Source: Tubiluchus corallicola (lineage: Eukaryota > Priapulida > Priapulimorpha > Priapulimorphida > Tubiluchidae). From it: a stretch of 64,000 bases of DNA. This document shows, in pieces, positions 12,854-24,900 of this stretch. The position numbers and the translations under genes were made by a program. The notes below the pieces were generated by a model. The model saw only the letters and a program-made list of their open reading frames with translations, did no database searches and was not told the origin of the DNA. The DNA lies in NCBI GenBank assembly GCA_030141605.1, contig JAQGDQ010000066.1, positions 310,001 through 374,000 of the forward strand, read 5' to 3'. Numbering within the stretch: the first letter of the stretch is position 1; each line of letters starts with the position of its first letter.

Positions 12854-14949
12854 CTAAAAAGAAATACAGTTAAGAAAGTTTCATAATTATTCCTTTTATG
12901 GTTCTTAGCCAATCAAAGTAGCCAATTTCATAATCGCCATGCTGTTAAAATAGGACACGCTGTGACATTTAGTTTATCTGTCTGTTTGTTTGTCTGCGTG
13001 TCGTTCAGAGCTACATAGAAAATGTACAAAAATTGAGGTTGACATCATCATTTCACTTGACATGATACTGAATATGGAAGCCGAAGGTCTAAGTCAAGGA
13101 TAGCAAAATAGAATATCTAAAAATGGTTGAACCTAGTAGCCACTAAAACTATGGAAAAGGTCACTTTCGTTCATCATATAACTGTTCTCATCTAGCTGAT
13201 GACTCCGAAGGTTAAAAGCATAGTTCAGATCACAAAAGCAAAAGATTGTAACAAAAACTAAACTAAACGTGATTTACATGAACTCAAAAACACTGAATTT
13301 AATATGAGCATGACATTTACGGTATTACTAAAAACCAGCTATATATGTGATATAGTAATATTTCCTTCAACATTACCAAAAAATTGGCCCTTACAGTTTC
13401 TCGTAACTGGACTTTTAATTTCGAATGCACTGTTGTTGGTATCAATGCTATAAGATCCATGCTATATGAACCGCTGAAGAACACTTAGGACAGCTGATAC
13501 AAATTCAACTTTAAATCACATTGTATACTGATTCTTGGTAAAATGACAGTTAGCTGAGTGTTAAGGTGACGTCAGTATTAGAACTATAAACAGTTCTGCT
13601 ATTCATTTTCTGAAATCTTTTTGTCAGTCAGGAAGTATAGTGTTTATGATGCTTACTACAAACGCCGTTCCTAAACTAATTTATGATTTTACTTCAACTC
13701 ACCAAAACATTAATGTTATCAATCACTTGCTTCGTGCAGCCAACGCTTTGCCTCGTGCAGTTTAATGGTTGTGCGCAGACTTTATGCACATAGACACTTT
13801 CCCCAGTCTTCACGTCTATTCGATGTATTGCTTGACAGAACTCCAATCCTTCAAAAAAGTGTTATATGGCAATTTATGAAGATTTATGAAAGTACTGCAT
13901 TATGTATCCTATGTGAAAATTTAATGATTAAGGAAATTTCATTTATTATTATTTTTTAAAATTTTCAACCGAATGATTCTTTACTAGTGGACATACTCAG
14001 TATTAAAATTTTAATATTTGGCAAGAGAAAAATTTGATTTTGGAGTTTATTTAATCTGATTGCATTATTCTACACATGTTCGGTTACTACTTAAAATAAC
14101 CTTAATAGCTGAACTAAACTAAGTTAAAGTGCACTCAATAGTTATGCTACACGAGTTTTTGTGACATAAGTATGTGGCGATTAATGTATGACGAATTGCC
14201 TCAGAAACCAAACAAAAACCGATACAAAACTTACCTTTGGGACATGGTTCGTCTATGGCTAACCTATTACATTCTGCATCATTCTCTTTGGGCTTGCAAG
14301 TGTAGCAGGTGAGTTCTAAAAAGTGACAACAGCTTTATTACTTTGCTTGTGCTTTTAATCACTCTGTTTACTACAGGAGTTTGATGAAATTAGTCCTCAA
14401 CCATCTGTAGTTAAGCTATCGTTTTTATTTCAGTGTTAATGGTCATGTAATGTCTTGTGTTTTTATGCGAACCATCTACTCATAATAAATAAATATTTAC
14501 TTTACTTTACTTTACTTTACTTTACTTTACTTTACTTTACTTTACTTTACTTTATTTTACTTTACTTTACTTTACTTTACTTTACTTTACTTTACTTTAC
14601 TTTACTTTACTTTACTTTACTTTACTTTACTTTACTTTACTTTACTTTACTTTACTTTACTTTACTTTACTTTACTTTACTTTACTTTACTTTACTTTAC
14701 TTTACTTTACTTTACTTTACTTTACTTTACTTTACTTTACTTTGCTTTTCTAAGAAATCTGACACTGTGTAAAAACACATAAAGAGAAATGATTACGCTT
14801 CAAAGACGTAAACTACTAATTATAGCTTATACAAATCAGAAAACTTGGAACTTGCGATTCATACCTTCATAATCTGTTGATATGACCATTTGAGCTTCTG
14901 TGGTAAAATAAATGAGAAGTAAACTTGAAATGTACACAGTAGTAGCCAT
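12674..14949 (-). CDS. Ly6/uPAR (three-finger) domain protein, probably GPI-anchored, complete
   Basis: Four coding exons: 14865-14949, 14235-14315, 13703-13848 and 12674-12853. They join in phase (1, 1, 0) into 163 residues. Residues 1-20 are a signal peptide (MATTVYISSLLLIYFTTEAQ). The domain opens with LTCYTC (C32, C35) and closes with the family signature CCDESYCN (C109-N116); twelve cysteines lie between residues 32 and 115. N-glycosylation sequons are at N85 and N122. Residues 147-161 (LTLILSLLAALILIA) form a C-terminal hydrophobic tail, which after a small-residue region near 138-143 is typical of GPI attachment. Family members act outside the cell as ligands, receptors or channel modulators; the role here cannot be told. 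Exon and domain boundaries match the usual LU gene layout. The paralogue or orthologue is unknown. Confidence 0.88.
13703..13848 (-). CDS. Ly6-like gene exon 3
   Basis: 146 nt; acceptor acttttttgaag, donor TTTTG|GTGAGT. Encodes GLEFCQAIHRIDVKTG through CTKQVIDNINVL, the middle fingers of the domain with four cysteines and an NCT sequon. Phase 1 in, phase 0 out. Confidence 0.86.
14235..14315 (-). CDS. Ly6-like gene exon 2 (start of LU domain)
   Basis: 81 nt; acceptor cactttttag, donor CCAAAG|GTAAGT. Encodes (E)LTCYTCKPKENDAECNRL and on to EPCPK, the CxxC-led first finger. Phase 1 on both sides. Confidence 0.87.
14496..14740 (+). repeat. (TTTAC)49 microsatellite in intron 1 of the Ly6-like gene
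   Basis: Forty-nine pentanucleotide units with a single variant (TTTAT at 14551-14555). The near-perfect homogeneity suggests recent expansion. An open frame reading LLYFT repeats across it is an artefact. Confidence 0.97.
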
Positions 14950-14973
14950 TAGAAGTTTAATGTATCACCTCTC
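14865..14973 (-). CDS. Ly6-like gene exon 1 (5' UTR plus signal peptide; coding 14865-14949)
   Basis: An acceptor-like site (tttttttatttctag) at 14974-14975 precedes 24 nt of leader and then the ATG at 14949. A spliced or trans-spliced 5' leader is therefore likely. The donor is GAAG|GTATGA (phase 1). The start is chosen because it gives a clean leader peptide; 28 codons plus one base are coding. Confidence 0.82.
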
Positions 14974-14999
14974 CTAGAAATAAAAAAAATGTTGATAAT

Positions 15000-17900
15000 C
15001 ATCAAGTCGTACCAGTTATGCATTAATGTAAATCAACGTCTAATTACCAGTATTTACATTTTTATTTATATCTTCTGCAATGAATTGTAAAATCAAGTTA
15101 ATGCTAATAGTTGTTGAAGGACCGGAGTCTAGCTAATTATGCTATACGTTTGCATGGCTATAAATCCTCCCCCACGAAGTAGCATAGAACAACAAGGCCG
15201 ACGAAATCACCTACAAGCATTTCCCCCCGCAGTCACACATTCTTTTTCTGATCCGACTGAGCGTAGGTTAACTTCAATCGCTGGGCACACATAGTGACCG
15301 CTCACCTATTTCAATTGCTCAAAACGTATTAAAGAGATTACTTTTTTCACATCAATTAATAATTTTCTTTTGAAAATTAATTTACACAATTTTTTACTTA
15401 GGTAAACTTTTAAACTAATATAAAACAGCTTTTTACAAAAAGGTCTTGTAGTAAAACGTAAAAACGCTATACACTGGAACTGAGACAATTAAATAGAAAA
15501 CACAAATCAATCCAAGACAATCAGAAACAAAGACCGTCATAGTGGGTAAGCCTCTAGTTTAAGACTGATTTCTGTAAAGTAGTGAGAATGCAGTTAAAAT
15601 GAAAAATAGAAAAGGTAACTAGTTATAATAGTAAGAAATGGATAAAAAATGTTTACAAAATACATTATAAGTCCAGAAAATGAGATTTTTGGCAATGTAT
15701 GACGCGAAAGTTGAAGCCATTCAATTCACATTAACTGCGCAAGCGCGGAAAGGGTGATGATAGTCGGGGCTTTCAGTACTGTGACTAGGATTATAGAGCT
15801 TATCATCGTAGCGTAATGAAAGCAGACGGCTGAATCAATATTAGGGCACGCGAGTAATTGGCTGCAGAATTGAAGTGTCCACTCCCAACTGAATAGTTCT
15901 TGTTATTCCAATTAATATTTTAATAGGCAGTGCAATCTACGCGAGCTTGCACTCCCGAGGAAGAATATTGTAAAGATTCCTATACAGAAGCAATATGGAA
16001 GTTAGGTTTCACCCACATCGATAAATAAATGATCGCAGACAAATTTCCCTAATCAGCAGGCCAGGAGGCCGCAATCCGGTTACTAAACAATCTAATATAA
16101 AAGCATTGCTATTAATGTACTTTCGTAAAATTGTTTTGTAAAAATATTTTAATATGGTGTTTGTAAATATGTTCATTTATTGTATATAGTTTTGCACTTT
16201 AGTTTTTTTTTAGTATGCACTGGACGCATTTGTCTTGAACAGTGTGGTTATTTTAACATTACGCTAAGGCTTACTCGATTTTATTATAATGAGTGAACCA
16301 TTTTTATGACAAATAAAGAATTAATATATATATATATATATAATATCGTCTGTGGCTGTAATTGGGACGAAAAACAGTAAAGAAGGACTAATTTTACACG
16401 ATAGTACAGACTAGTGCAATCATATAACCTTACTCACCTGTCTATTATAAGAATCTTTATTAGACTAATGATTTGCACCTCTAGACCTCTAGTTCTTTGT
16501 AATTATCTTTCATGACGCATAAGTTATGTAGGCGTTTCGGTAAGATGTGGACGCTGGCGCAAGGTAACAAGAGAAAAAACGGAAAAACAGCGCCGCCGTC
16601 TTAAAGAATACCTATGTAAACAGACCATTGCCCTATTGTTCGCCTCCTTTATATAATGCACCTATAGAGCTCAGGCTTGCACTAATGATATTCATTATTT
16701 AACCAAACCCAACACTGAATTACACGTTTGAATTTTTTCTAATTTTAATGTTCGAAGTTAAAATCACATTAAGCTAACATTCTAAGTCAGCAGTTTCTGT
16801 ATGCAAACAGGAACGAGACAAAGGGATACTTGTGTGTGGGGCATAAGCATAAACTTGAATAATTTTTGTAATTCCGTTTAGATAAATATGTCATGAATGT
16901 GACTGCAACACCTCGCGTTTTTGTGAACAAAATAGTAAATCCGAAAGATCAACAAAGGTAAAAAATCAAGATTGAATGAAAAGCTAACATTAGCCCAACT
17001 AAAAATGCTGTAACATCTGAATGGCATGTTGACAGATATTTAATCTTTGTAGTAAAACTACATTGCATTAGTTAAGATACTCCTTTTGTAAGTAATGGAA
17101 ATCTCAAAATCTATCAAGATAAGCATTTTTAATGACAAGTTTCGTTATTATTACGTGACACAGACAGATTTCAAGGCATTCAATACACTATTTTAGAGCG
17201 CAACTCATCACATGGACCCATGGTGCGTAACGATAATTAATGTAAAAACTAATCCTAGATAAATAAATGAAAGAAGGAAGGAAAACAGAAGAGAAAGAAC
17301 GAAAAAAGGATGAATGAATACATGAACGATTGAACTACGAAGTGACCAATATGTCAAATAAGCGAACTACTCTGAAAGGTTTAAAATGAGTTTATGAACA
17401 ATTAAATAATGAAAAAATAAACAAAGTAACAAATAAACTTATAAATAAGCAAACGAACGAATGAATGACTAAACTAGCGTAAGTAAATAAGTAGCGATGC
17501 AATAAATAGATAAGCAAATAAACAAACAATGAATGAATAGCCAAAGAAATACAACAAAACGAATAGAAGAAAAACATGAACAGAAAGTTAACCAAACAAA
17601 CAAATAAACAAATTAGTAAACAAAAATACAAATGAAAAAGGAAAAACATAAGCAAAAAAAGTTCTGAAGGAAAACGGCTGTACGAATCGTAACAAATAAA
17701 CAATTTAAATATGTAAGTAAATAAATAAATAAAAATGACTGCGCCAATGAACGAAATACATGAAAAGGAGAAAAAAGCAAATAAGAAAACGTTGACGTGA
17801 CAAAAACGACTTAATAGATACTACCGTTGGAACTGCAATGCGGGACCCAGTGCACAGGTCAAACACGCGCTTTGTTTAAATCAGTTGAAAAATGTCATTA

Positions 17901-20140
17901 TCGTGACAATAATGATCCTTACAAACTGGTATTTTCCACATTATACTTGTCAACAGAGCGAGTACATCATATATCAAATTCAAAAATGTTTTTACTGAGG
18001 GATAAACTGCAAAACAAGTAGTTTAAATGCATTGCACCAGTGAGCCGAGCTTTTACTTCGCAGCTCTGTTAGTTTTGGAGCGCCCCGGCATTCGTCTGCC
18101 AGGGACAGATACTAGATACTGGACATGTTCTTATCAAACTAGTTGGTAAAAAATTCTGAAGTTAGTTAGGCAACAACCTGCTTTCGCTAACTGAGCTTAT
18201 CTCCGAAGAATGCGATACACCAAAAGAAGGTCAAGCGAATAAAAGGACAGAACTCGTGGCTCCAGACCACTAAATGGACAGCGAGTGTACAATAGCAGAG
18301 ATAAAGGTGTTGGTCATTTAATCGGATAATAGTCTTAAGCCGTCCACATTCCATATCTCACTTGACTCTTCGCAAAGCTTGATGTATTTAGCCTTACTGG
18401 AGCGTCCTCACCGATTCTTGAGAAGAATTTCTCTTTTTCTGAACTATTATAATACGGTTTAACTAGCTATTTAAATGAGGTAAAAGCGAATAAGTACCAA
18501 AACGTTTAACTGTAACCACGAGCACTATAATACTATCATTAATTGAAATTCCAATATCCGGGCCATTTTGTGTTCCCAAGACACTTCCTTGCGGTGCACC
18601 TAATATTACTGGCTGATATCTGAACAATGGAATCTGCCTATGATTAATACGAAACTAAACCTCGTGTTATGCTTTATAATTCGTCTTTATACTCCGTACC
18701 TTAATTTAAATTTTCTAAACTTCTGGGATAGAGAAACATACCAAAATTTTAGGAAGAACAAAGTTATATAGGTGTAGTGAGGAATGCAGGTAAAATGGCA
18801 CGGGCGTAAGAAAAAAGGCATAATTTTCCATTTGTGCACTTTTTCCTGCGCCATATTTACCTGTGCCGTGTTTACCATACACCCCTTGAAACACGCATGC
18901 ATATGAAATATTACAATGAACAACAATTGACGCCAGAATACCACTAAAGACTGTCCTGTCAGCCTTGTAACCAAGAAAATAAGCATCCCGTGACTACAAA
19001 ATAACAGCAAAAACTTGAAAGGCAATCATGTGGTTAATCATAATAGTATTGTTATTCACGCCTACCCAGTTTCGCTTTACAGATGAGTTGATGTGAACTC
19101 AATATCTAGTCTATTAACAAATGTATGATAAGCTACAAGGCCCAGGAGCCTGTAAAATGGTGATTATTTCACACCAAATAGAAAACTTTGCCTTCTGTTA
19201 TTAACTTAGTCGATTGTAATGATGTGAATACGAGTTTTGGGGCAGGAAGATCCTGTCAAAACCTCTCTATGCCGTGCAGTGACAAATGGACAGCCTGCAT
19301 GAACAAATTCCACTGTTTTGTACCCGGGAGGAAGAAATTGGGGAAATAAATTTCCATGACAAGTTTTCAGTCATTAGCGAGTTACTGTGTGTTCTCAGTG
19401 AATTTATTTTGCGTGTTTACATAGAAGAACGAGTCAAAAATGCGCCGAAATAATTTAAATTGGCGGTAACGAAATAAATAGTAGTTTAAACATTTCAAAA
19501 GTTAGTTTATAACTCAATTTATATTCAACACACCTCGGTATTAACAGTACAAAATGAGTTTGTTTAAAGAGAGAATAGCGAAGTCTTTTTTCTATACACA
19601 TGTATAGAAAATTTAAATAATTAAACCAAAATTTCCGTGTTAGTGGCTTTAATGCATTGTCAGTTCAGAATATTTGCAATTTAAATTTATACATATTATT
19701 CGTAATAAACCAATAATAAAGTTGTACTGTCTCTGTTGAAACACGCTAGATAGGACTAATTAAAAGGCAAAAGAAGCCACAAGTAGGCTTTAAACACAAT
19801 CTTTAAACAAAATTTCTACATTTTTTTTATTTTTAACTTCTTGTGTGCTCTTGCGTTGTGTGTTACATTGTGTCCGTACTGTATTCTTATAATTTTTACT
19901 TTCTAGACATACAGAAGAATATCATTCTAGTGACAAAATGCAAATTGCTCTTTTCTTTACACCTGATAAACTATTTGTAACAATATTATAGTACTACAAG
20001 CAGGCAAGAAGTAAATTGTAGATTGTTAGCTCGAAAAAGCTGATCAAAATTCATACCAACTACAGGTAAGTTGAGACACATAAGCGTTCTTTTGCAGGCA
20101 GGTGTGATTCTGCACCGGTGAAAGAGTTTTATGGGCTATA
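15000..20140. other. Intergenic, no supported gene
   Basis: Upstream of the Ly6-like gene. It holds a (TA)n run near 16324-16341, a low-complexity tract at about 17250-17790 and scattered short frames. A 112-codon minus-strand frame at 18687-19025 has no splice context or family resemblance and I do not call it. Confidence 0.5.
17250..17790 (+). repeat. Low-complexity AAAC/AAAT/GAAC tract
   Basis: Purine-rich degenerate tetranucleotide sequence (recurrent aaca, aata, gaaa, aaga). The minus-strand frame rich in Leu, Phe and Cys at 17392-17703 is its translation artefact. Confidence 0.75.
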
Positions 20141-20141
20141 A

Positions 20142-21536
20142 ATGCTGAGTTATTGCAGTCAATATTATGCTGTGACTCAGTCATTTCTAGTGACTGTATT
20201 GGTTATTGCGCACATAGGAATTGGACCACAGCTGCAATTTTCATTAGGAGTTTCAGGTGACAGGTTGATTGATGTAAACGCCATTGCACAGGTGAGTCAT
20301 TGTCGATTAAAGCATAATAAAAGCTTTGGTGTCATCACAGAACAGATAGTTAATGGTTCCGTTGTCTATTATTCACGTATCACTTATTGGTCACAAGAGA
20401 TTTACAAATCACTGATCCTGTTTTGAATATATACAGCATGAGACCTTATCATTATGTATTGTAAATAAGGATAAACTCAGTTCTCAAAAAAGCCCTGACG
20501 TCTTTGCACACACCACTCTTTAACTGCAGTTTATTCTTACTCCTCCTTTTTAATCCGTCTCACACAAACGTGCTCTCTTTTTGTGTATCTCCTCTCTCCT
20601 TTCCTTCTCTTATGTTTTTTCTCTGTCTGTTTCTTCGTGTACATACACTGTGTGTCTAACTCTCCCTGTCTATCTATCTCTTTATTTCGTATCTATCTTT
20701 TTCTTATCTTTAGACTTTGCCTCACTTTCTGTTCTTCCTCTTCTTTCTGCTTGCTTTTCAAGTTCTTTCTTACTCTCCACGGCAGGTTTTACTCCTAGTT
20801 TTAATATAAGTTTATGTATAGTTTTTATGCCCTGCGCTCCCTTTTTCTTTCCATATTTGTACCTTATGCACCGGATTCTTACTTTTTTCTCTTCTGTTTC
20901 CATAACTTTCTGTTTTTTAAATAACTAGCTAAAATTACCTGTAGTACTGTTTTCGTACAGTCACAACTGTGTGGACCAGCAGCACTTTTGGTTACATAGT
21001 GCAATTTTCCTGAAAAAAAGAATAATAGTCACATTACAAAACATTTTAAGGTCAGAATAATATTCGTGTATCACTTTCTACCTTTAATTGGACATGGGAT
21101 ACAGGCGGCATAAAAAATAAATTGATTTGATACAAATTAAAGTACTTGTAAAGAATGTCAAAAACTACATAAACAATGCAACAAACAGAGGCAGTTTAGT
21201 AAAATATCTTGATATAACTTGTACCACAATAATTGGGTATTAATATATTGTAACCAAAAATTATATAGATTTATAGCCATTTAAGTTGTTTAATTCGTTT
21301 AGCAAAACCAGAATTTGTTCATCCGTTACTCACTTTTAAGTCATCCACTGGTAATTATATTCACAATTAAGACTGGAGTAATCACACAAACACAAACAGG
21401 ACAAGGTTATAAATTTTGGCGAACAGAGTTTCAAGTTCTCAAGTCAACCACAGCACATGTTTTACTGAATGTGAGCCGCATCACAGTAGAAGCGCATACT
21501 AATGACAGCATTCAACCATATCTCAGTAGTTACTAA
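20142..21536 (+). CDS. Candidate two-exon gene, unknown product (weak)
   Basis: Exon 20142-20291 has an ATG, a hydrophobic stretch (FLVTVLVIAHIGIG, residues 15-28) and a strong donor (CACAG|GTGAGT) in phase 0. The acceptor aattcgtttag at 21301-21302 opens a 77-codon frame to a TAA at 21536. Joined, they give 127 residues with one possible leader or anchor. A donor-like site (CTACAG|GTAAGT) just upstream at about 20065 and an acceptor-like ttcttttgcag at about 20098 could mark 5' UTR splicing, but the interval of about 32 nt is too short for a normal intron. No family recognised; could be chance. Confidence 0.22.
20939..21009 (-). other. Orphan exon-like segment
   Basis: A 71-nt open segment on the minus strand sits between a very good acceptor (ttctttttttcag) and a donor (CTACAG|GTAATT), with the same phases as exon 3 of the Ly6-like gene. 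It reads ...AAGPHSCDCTKTVLQ, distantly like GCTKQVID of that exon. No partner exons could be joined convincingly. Confidence 0.2.
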
Positions 21537-21699
21537 GCTACTGATGGTTTATGATTGCAGCTGCGCATGCTCGTGAAACCGCACAGCCATAGTCGCATCC
21601 AATAACTTTACACCACCATTAGCTCCTTTTAGTAATTTTATAAGATTATTAAGAAGACTGGCCAATATTTTATTTTTGTGTTATAAATGTTTCTATTGA

Positions 21700-21862
21700 T
21701 TGCTAACTGTTGCTGCTACTGCCACTGCTGCTTCCTCTACTACTGTGGTTGTTGTTGATGATGATGATGATGTTGTTGTTGTTGTTGATGATGAAGGTGG
21801 TGATGACGATGATGATGATGATGATGAAGAAGATGAAGATGATAATGGTAATGATAATGACG
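21700..21862 (+). repeat. Trinucleotide tract (GTT/GAT/GAA)n
   Basis: Mixed GTT, GAT and GAA triplets give an artefactual poly-Val/Asp/Glu frame. Confidence 0.85.
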
Positions 21863-21912
21863 ATGATGCTAACAGGAAAATGAAATCTTATGTACTGACA
21901 ACTTGGATTTAA

Positions 21913-24900
21913 CTGGACAATTAGAAATAATGGATTTATAGATTAATGGTAGCAACAACGATATAAAGAGGCGTGTAAGCTTTTGTAATTCTTATACTCA
22001 ATTTAAAAACTGGCTTCGGCAAAATGATGAGATCGCCGCTAATAAACCACGCTTTCATTTGCAAATTCCTGAAAAGTCACTTCTTTTTGATTTATCAGCA
22101 ACACGACAGAGACCAGAATTGCAACCTGCATAGTGCAGATAAGAACACGCGCAATGAATCACTTTACAAGACAACGTTTCTAGGTTTCAGCCATGTTTTA
22201 AGCTTCCTCTGTCAGGTTATTATTCTCACTTAACTCCTATTTCTCTCTGATGGCCAATTACATACGTGACTTGCCTGTGTCTGAGCTTCTGAGAGTCGTT
22301 TTTTATATTTTATGAGTCATTTGCAAGCCTAACGAGCTCCACCCAGTGGATGGCAAGCCGATTGTTTGCGAAGCCATTTGGCGTGGTTTCTATGTTTCTT
22401 GTTAAATAAACGAAAAAACGAAAATGTTGCATGCTCTAGAAGCTAAAGAAAGTAAGTTAAAAATATTATTTAACTGCTAACAAAAAATCCCAGTGTTATA
22501 AGAAAGGAAACCATGACAGTTCAAGTCATCACTGTGGTTTTTCATCAGGTGTGAGATTAAGAAAATCACAAATGCACATTTTTTGGATTTTTTTAATTTT
22601 TAACACACACAAAATGATATCACACTTTAAAAAGAGTAAAACCCCAAAAACTGCATTTAGTGGTTTTATGAGTCTTTTTCCTTTTTTTAATTTCACCTGT
22701 TGATAAAACACAGTGGGGGTTTGAACCTTGTACTTTTTCTGTTCTCTTTTAATTGTGGCATTTCTCATTAATTGTACCATTTCATGTCATTCCTAAGTTT
22801 ACGCTCTTTAATCGTTAATTTGTTAATCCAACTTTGTTGTTCTGAATAAATATATAATGAATTATTATTACTGTAATTTGTTTTAGATATTTTGTTTATT
22901 TGTTTAACATTGAGTGGACAGGAAAAACGTTTCCTAAAGGGATTACTTTTTGGCTGAACGGCTTTTGAGGAAAGTTATAATTAACAGTATTGGCATATTC
23001 TTTACACTAATGCCCGAAACAAGAAAAAAAGCGAATATTTCAAAGCAAATGAACTCGTGTTATAACCATTATGCAGTTCGCATTAAATTTTATTTTAATT
23101 TGTGTTTATTAGGCACATATTTAACCGAACGTGAAAGTAATTTATGTTAATCAAAACTTATTTAAATCGCAAGTTTTATGTGTCCAATCAAAATAAAAAT
23201 TTATTTCAATAAATTACTGAACTAGATTTTATAGTTGAACGCTCAGATGGTCAGAGTAAAACAGATGGCTGGCGAGGCACAAAAGCAAAATCACCCAACG
23301 TATCTCTCCTAATCTCTCGTTCATTTCTTATCTGATCTCACCATCTACCTGGCACACAGCGTATTGTTGAAGACTGAATAGTAATTTCATAAAGTTTACA
23401 AAGCGCACAAAACCTACAGTTTATGCGTCTTCCTCAATAATTGCGCCAACACGCCATATATCCGGGTATATTCAACATTTATTCTATTGTATTGCCGGTT
23501 ATACAACCTGATCGTAATCGATGCAATTTTGAATTCAAATAGATTTGCAATAAAGCCGTGTTTTAGAAATCAGGTATAGGTTGGTGGCAGATGTGTTGTT
23601 TACATTCATTATCCCATCATATTGTATATGTTCTCTTTGATGAGCTAATGACATAGTCTGACATATAGTAGTCAGGAGTAGAGGGATGCACTGTCAGGTT
23701 CAAACATTTCAGAGACACTCTATAGTTTAAAAATGGAAGTTAGGAATTACCAGACGAATACAAGCAAAAAATTAAGAAAAAATTATAATGAGCTGGTTTA
23801 AAATACCCCGTTAAACAAACCACAATAGTAAGTTAGTTAATTGTTGAAATATGTAAAAGCTTATGAAATAAATACAACGAAATGTTCCAGAATTGTTTCA
23901 GTTCAAATAATTCATAATAAAACTACGTATTAAACGAATACGAGAATAATGCATTTTTCATTAGTGTCGTTTAACACCGTATAGAACTGGAACCGGGCCA
24001 AAAATAAAAATACGAAATATCATAATTGTTCATAGGCTCAATCAAGTAAAATCTCTACAGATGATTAAATATTAAACAACTATAATAACAGTAACAAGAA
24101 ACTCTACTGGATGCTGACACGGTATTGAAATGTGATACATGTAGTGACGTCAGTAAAAAATTATTGGTTGCCAAAATCTACAATGATAATCAATAATATG
24201 TGGCATCGTCTTAATAATAAGCTGCCTCCGTCTGAATCATTTACTTTGATAAATTAGGCGCCGAGCTAAATAAAAATGAAGCCAAGTCATTTATTGTTTG
24301 TGTCGTGTGTGCAGTGGGAATTATCCTAATCCAATTCCATACATGGAATCCTTTCATGAAGTCGATGGGTCCGCGCAGAACCATGATTTTTACTGATTAT
24401 GAACGACTTGTAGTAAAATAATGAGGTAGCGACTTTCAGAAAACTTTTTCAGCAGAAATCTCAAAGTTCCTACTTTCTGGTGTCTGACGAGCACTATAAT
24501 CACATTGAGGTGTATCGAAAGCAGTCTTTGAGAATTATTTTGATATTTAAGCTTTAACTGGGCCTCTGTAATATGACGAACTATGAGAGATTTATCAACT
24601 CAATATTTCTTCATCTGACGGATTGGTTCGTGAGGCCTTCTAGAATGGAACACTGTGGTTTGACAAATTTGGCCGATCTGCGTTCTTTTTTGAGACTGAA
24701 TGAAGAAAAAGTTTATACAACATGAGTGACGAACACAAACTTCAGAGTTTGGTATAATGATTAGAGTTGTTGTGCCAACATGTAACTCGAAATGATGATG
24801 TTTGAAATTCATGTGTTAATCATTAACTGAAGTGCTTCAAAATGGTTCGGCACGTAGAAGTTTTCACGTGAGGATTTTGATTTTCAGATTTTCATCTGAT

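Noticed and set aside
14455-14772. 105-codon plus-strand open frame reading LLYFT repeats
   Set aside because: It is the translation of the (TTTAC)n microsatellite, in an intron on the other strand.
17392-17703. Hydrophobic, Leu/Phe/Cys-rich minus-strand frame resembling a membrane protein
   Set aside because: Arises from AAAC/AAAT/GAAA low-complexity sequence read in antisense.
21290-21540. Minus-strand stretch with closely spaced cysteine codons near 21400, considered as a second Ly6 first finger
   Set aside because: No acceptor at the right place and the frame stops soon after; it could not be connected to the exon-like segment at 20939-21009.
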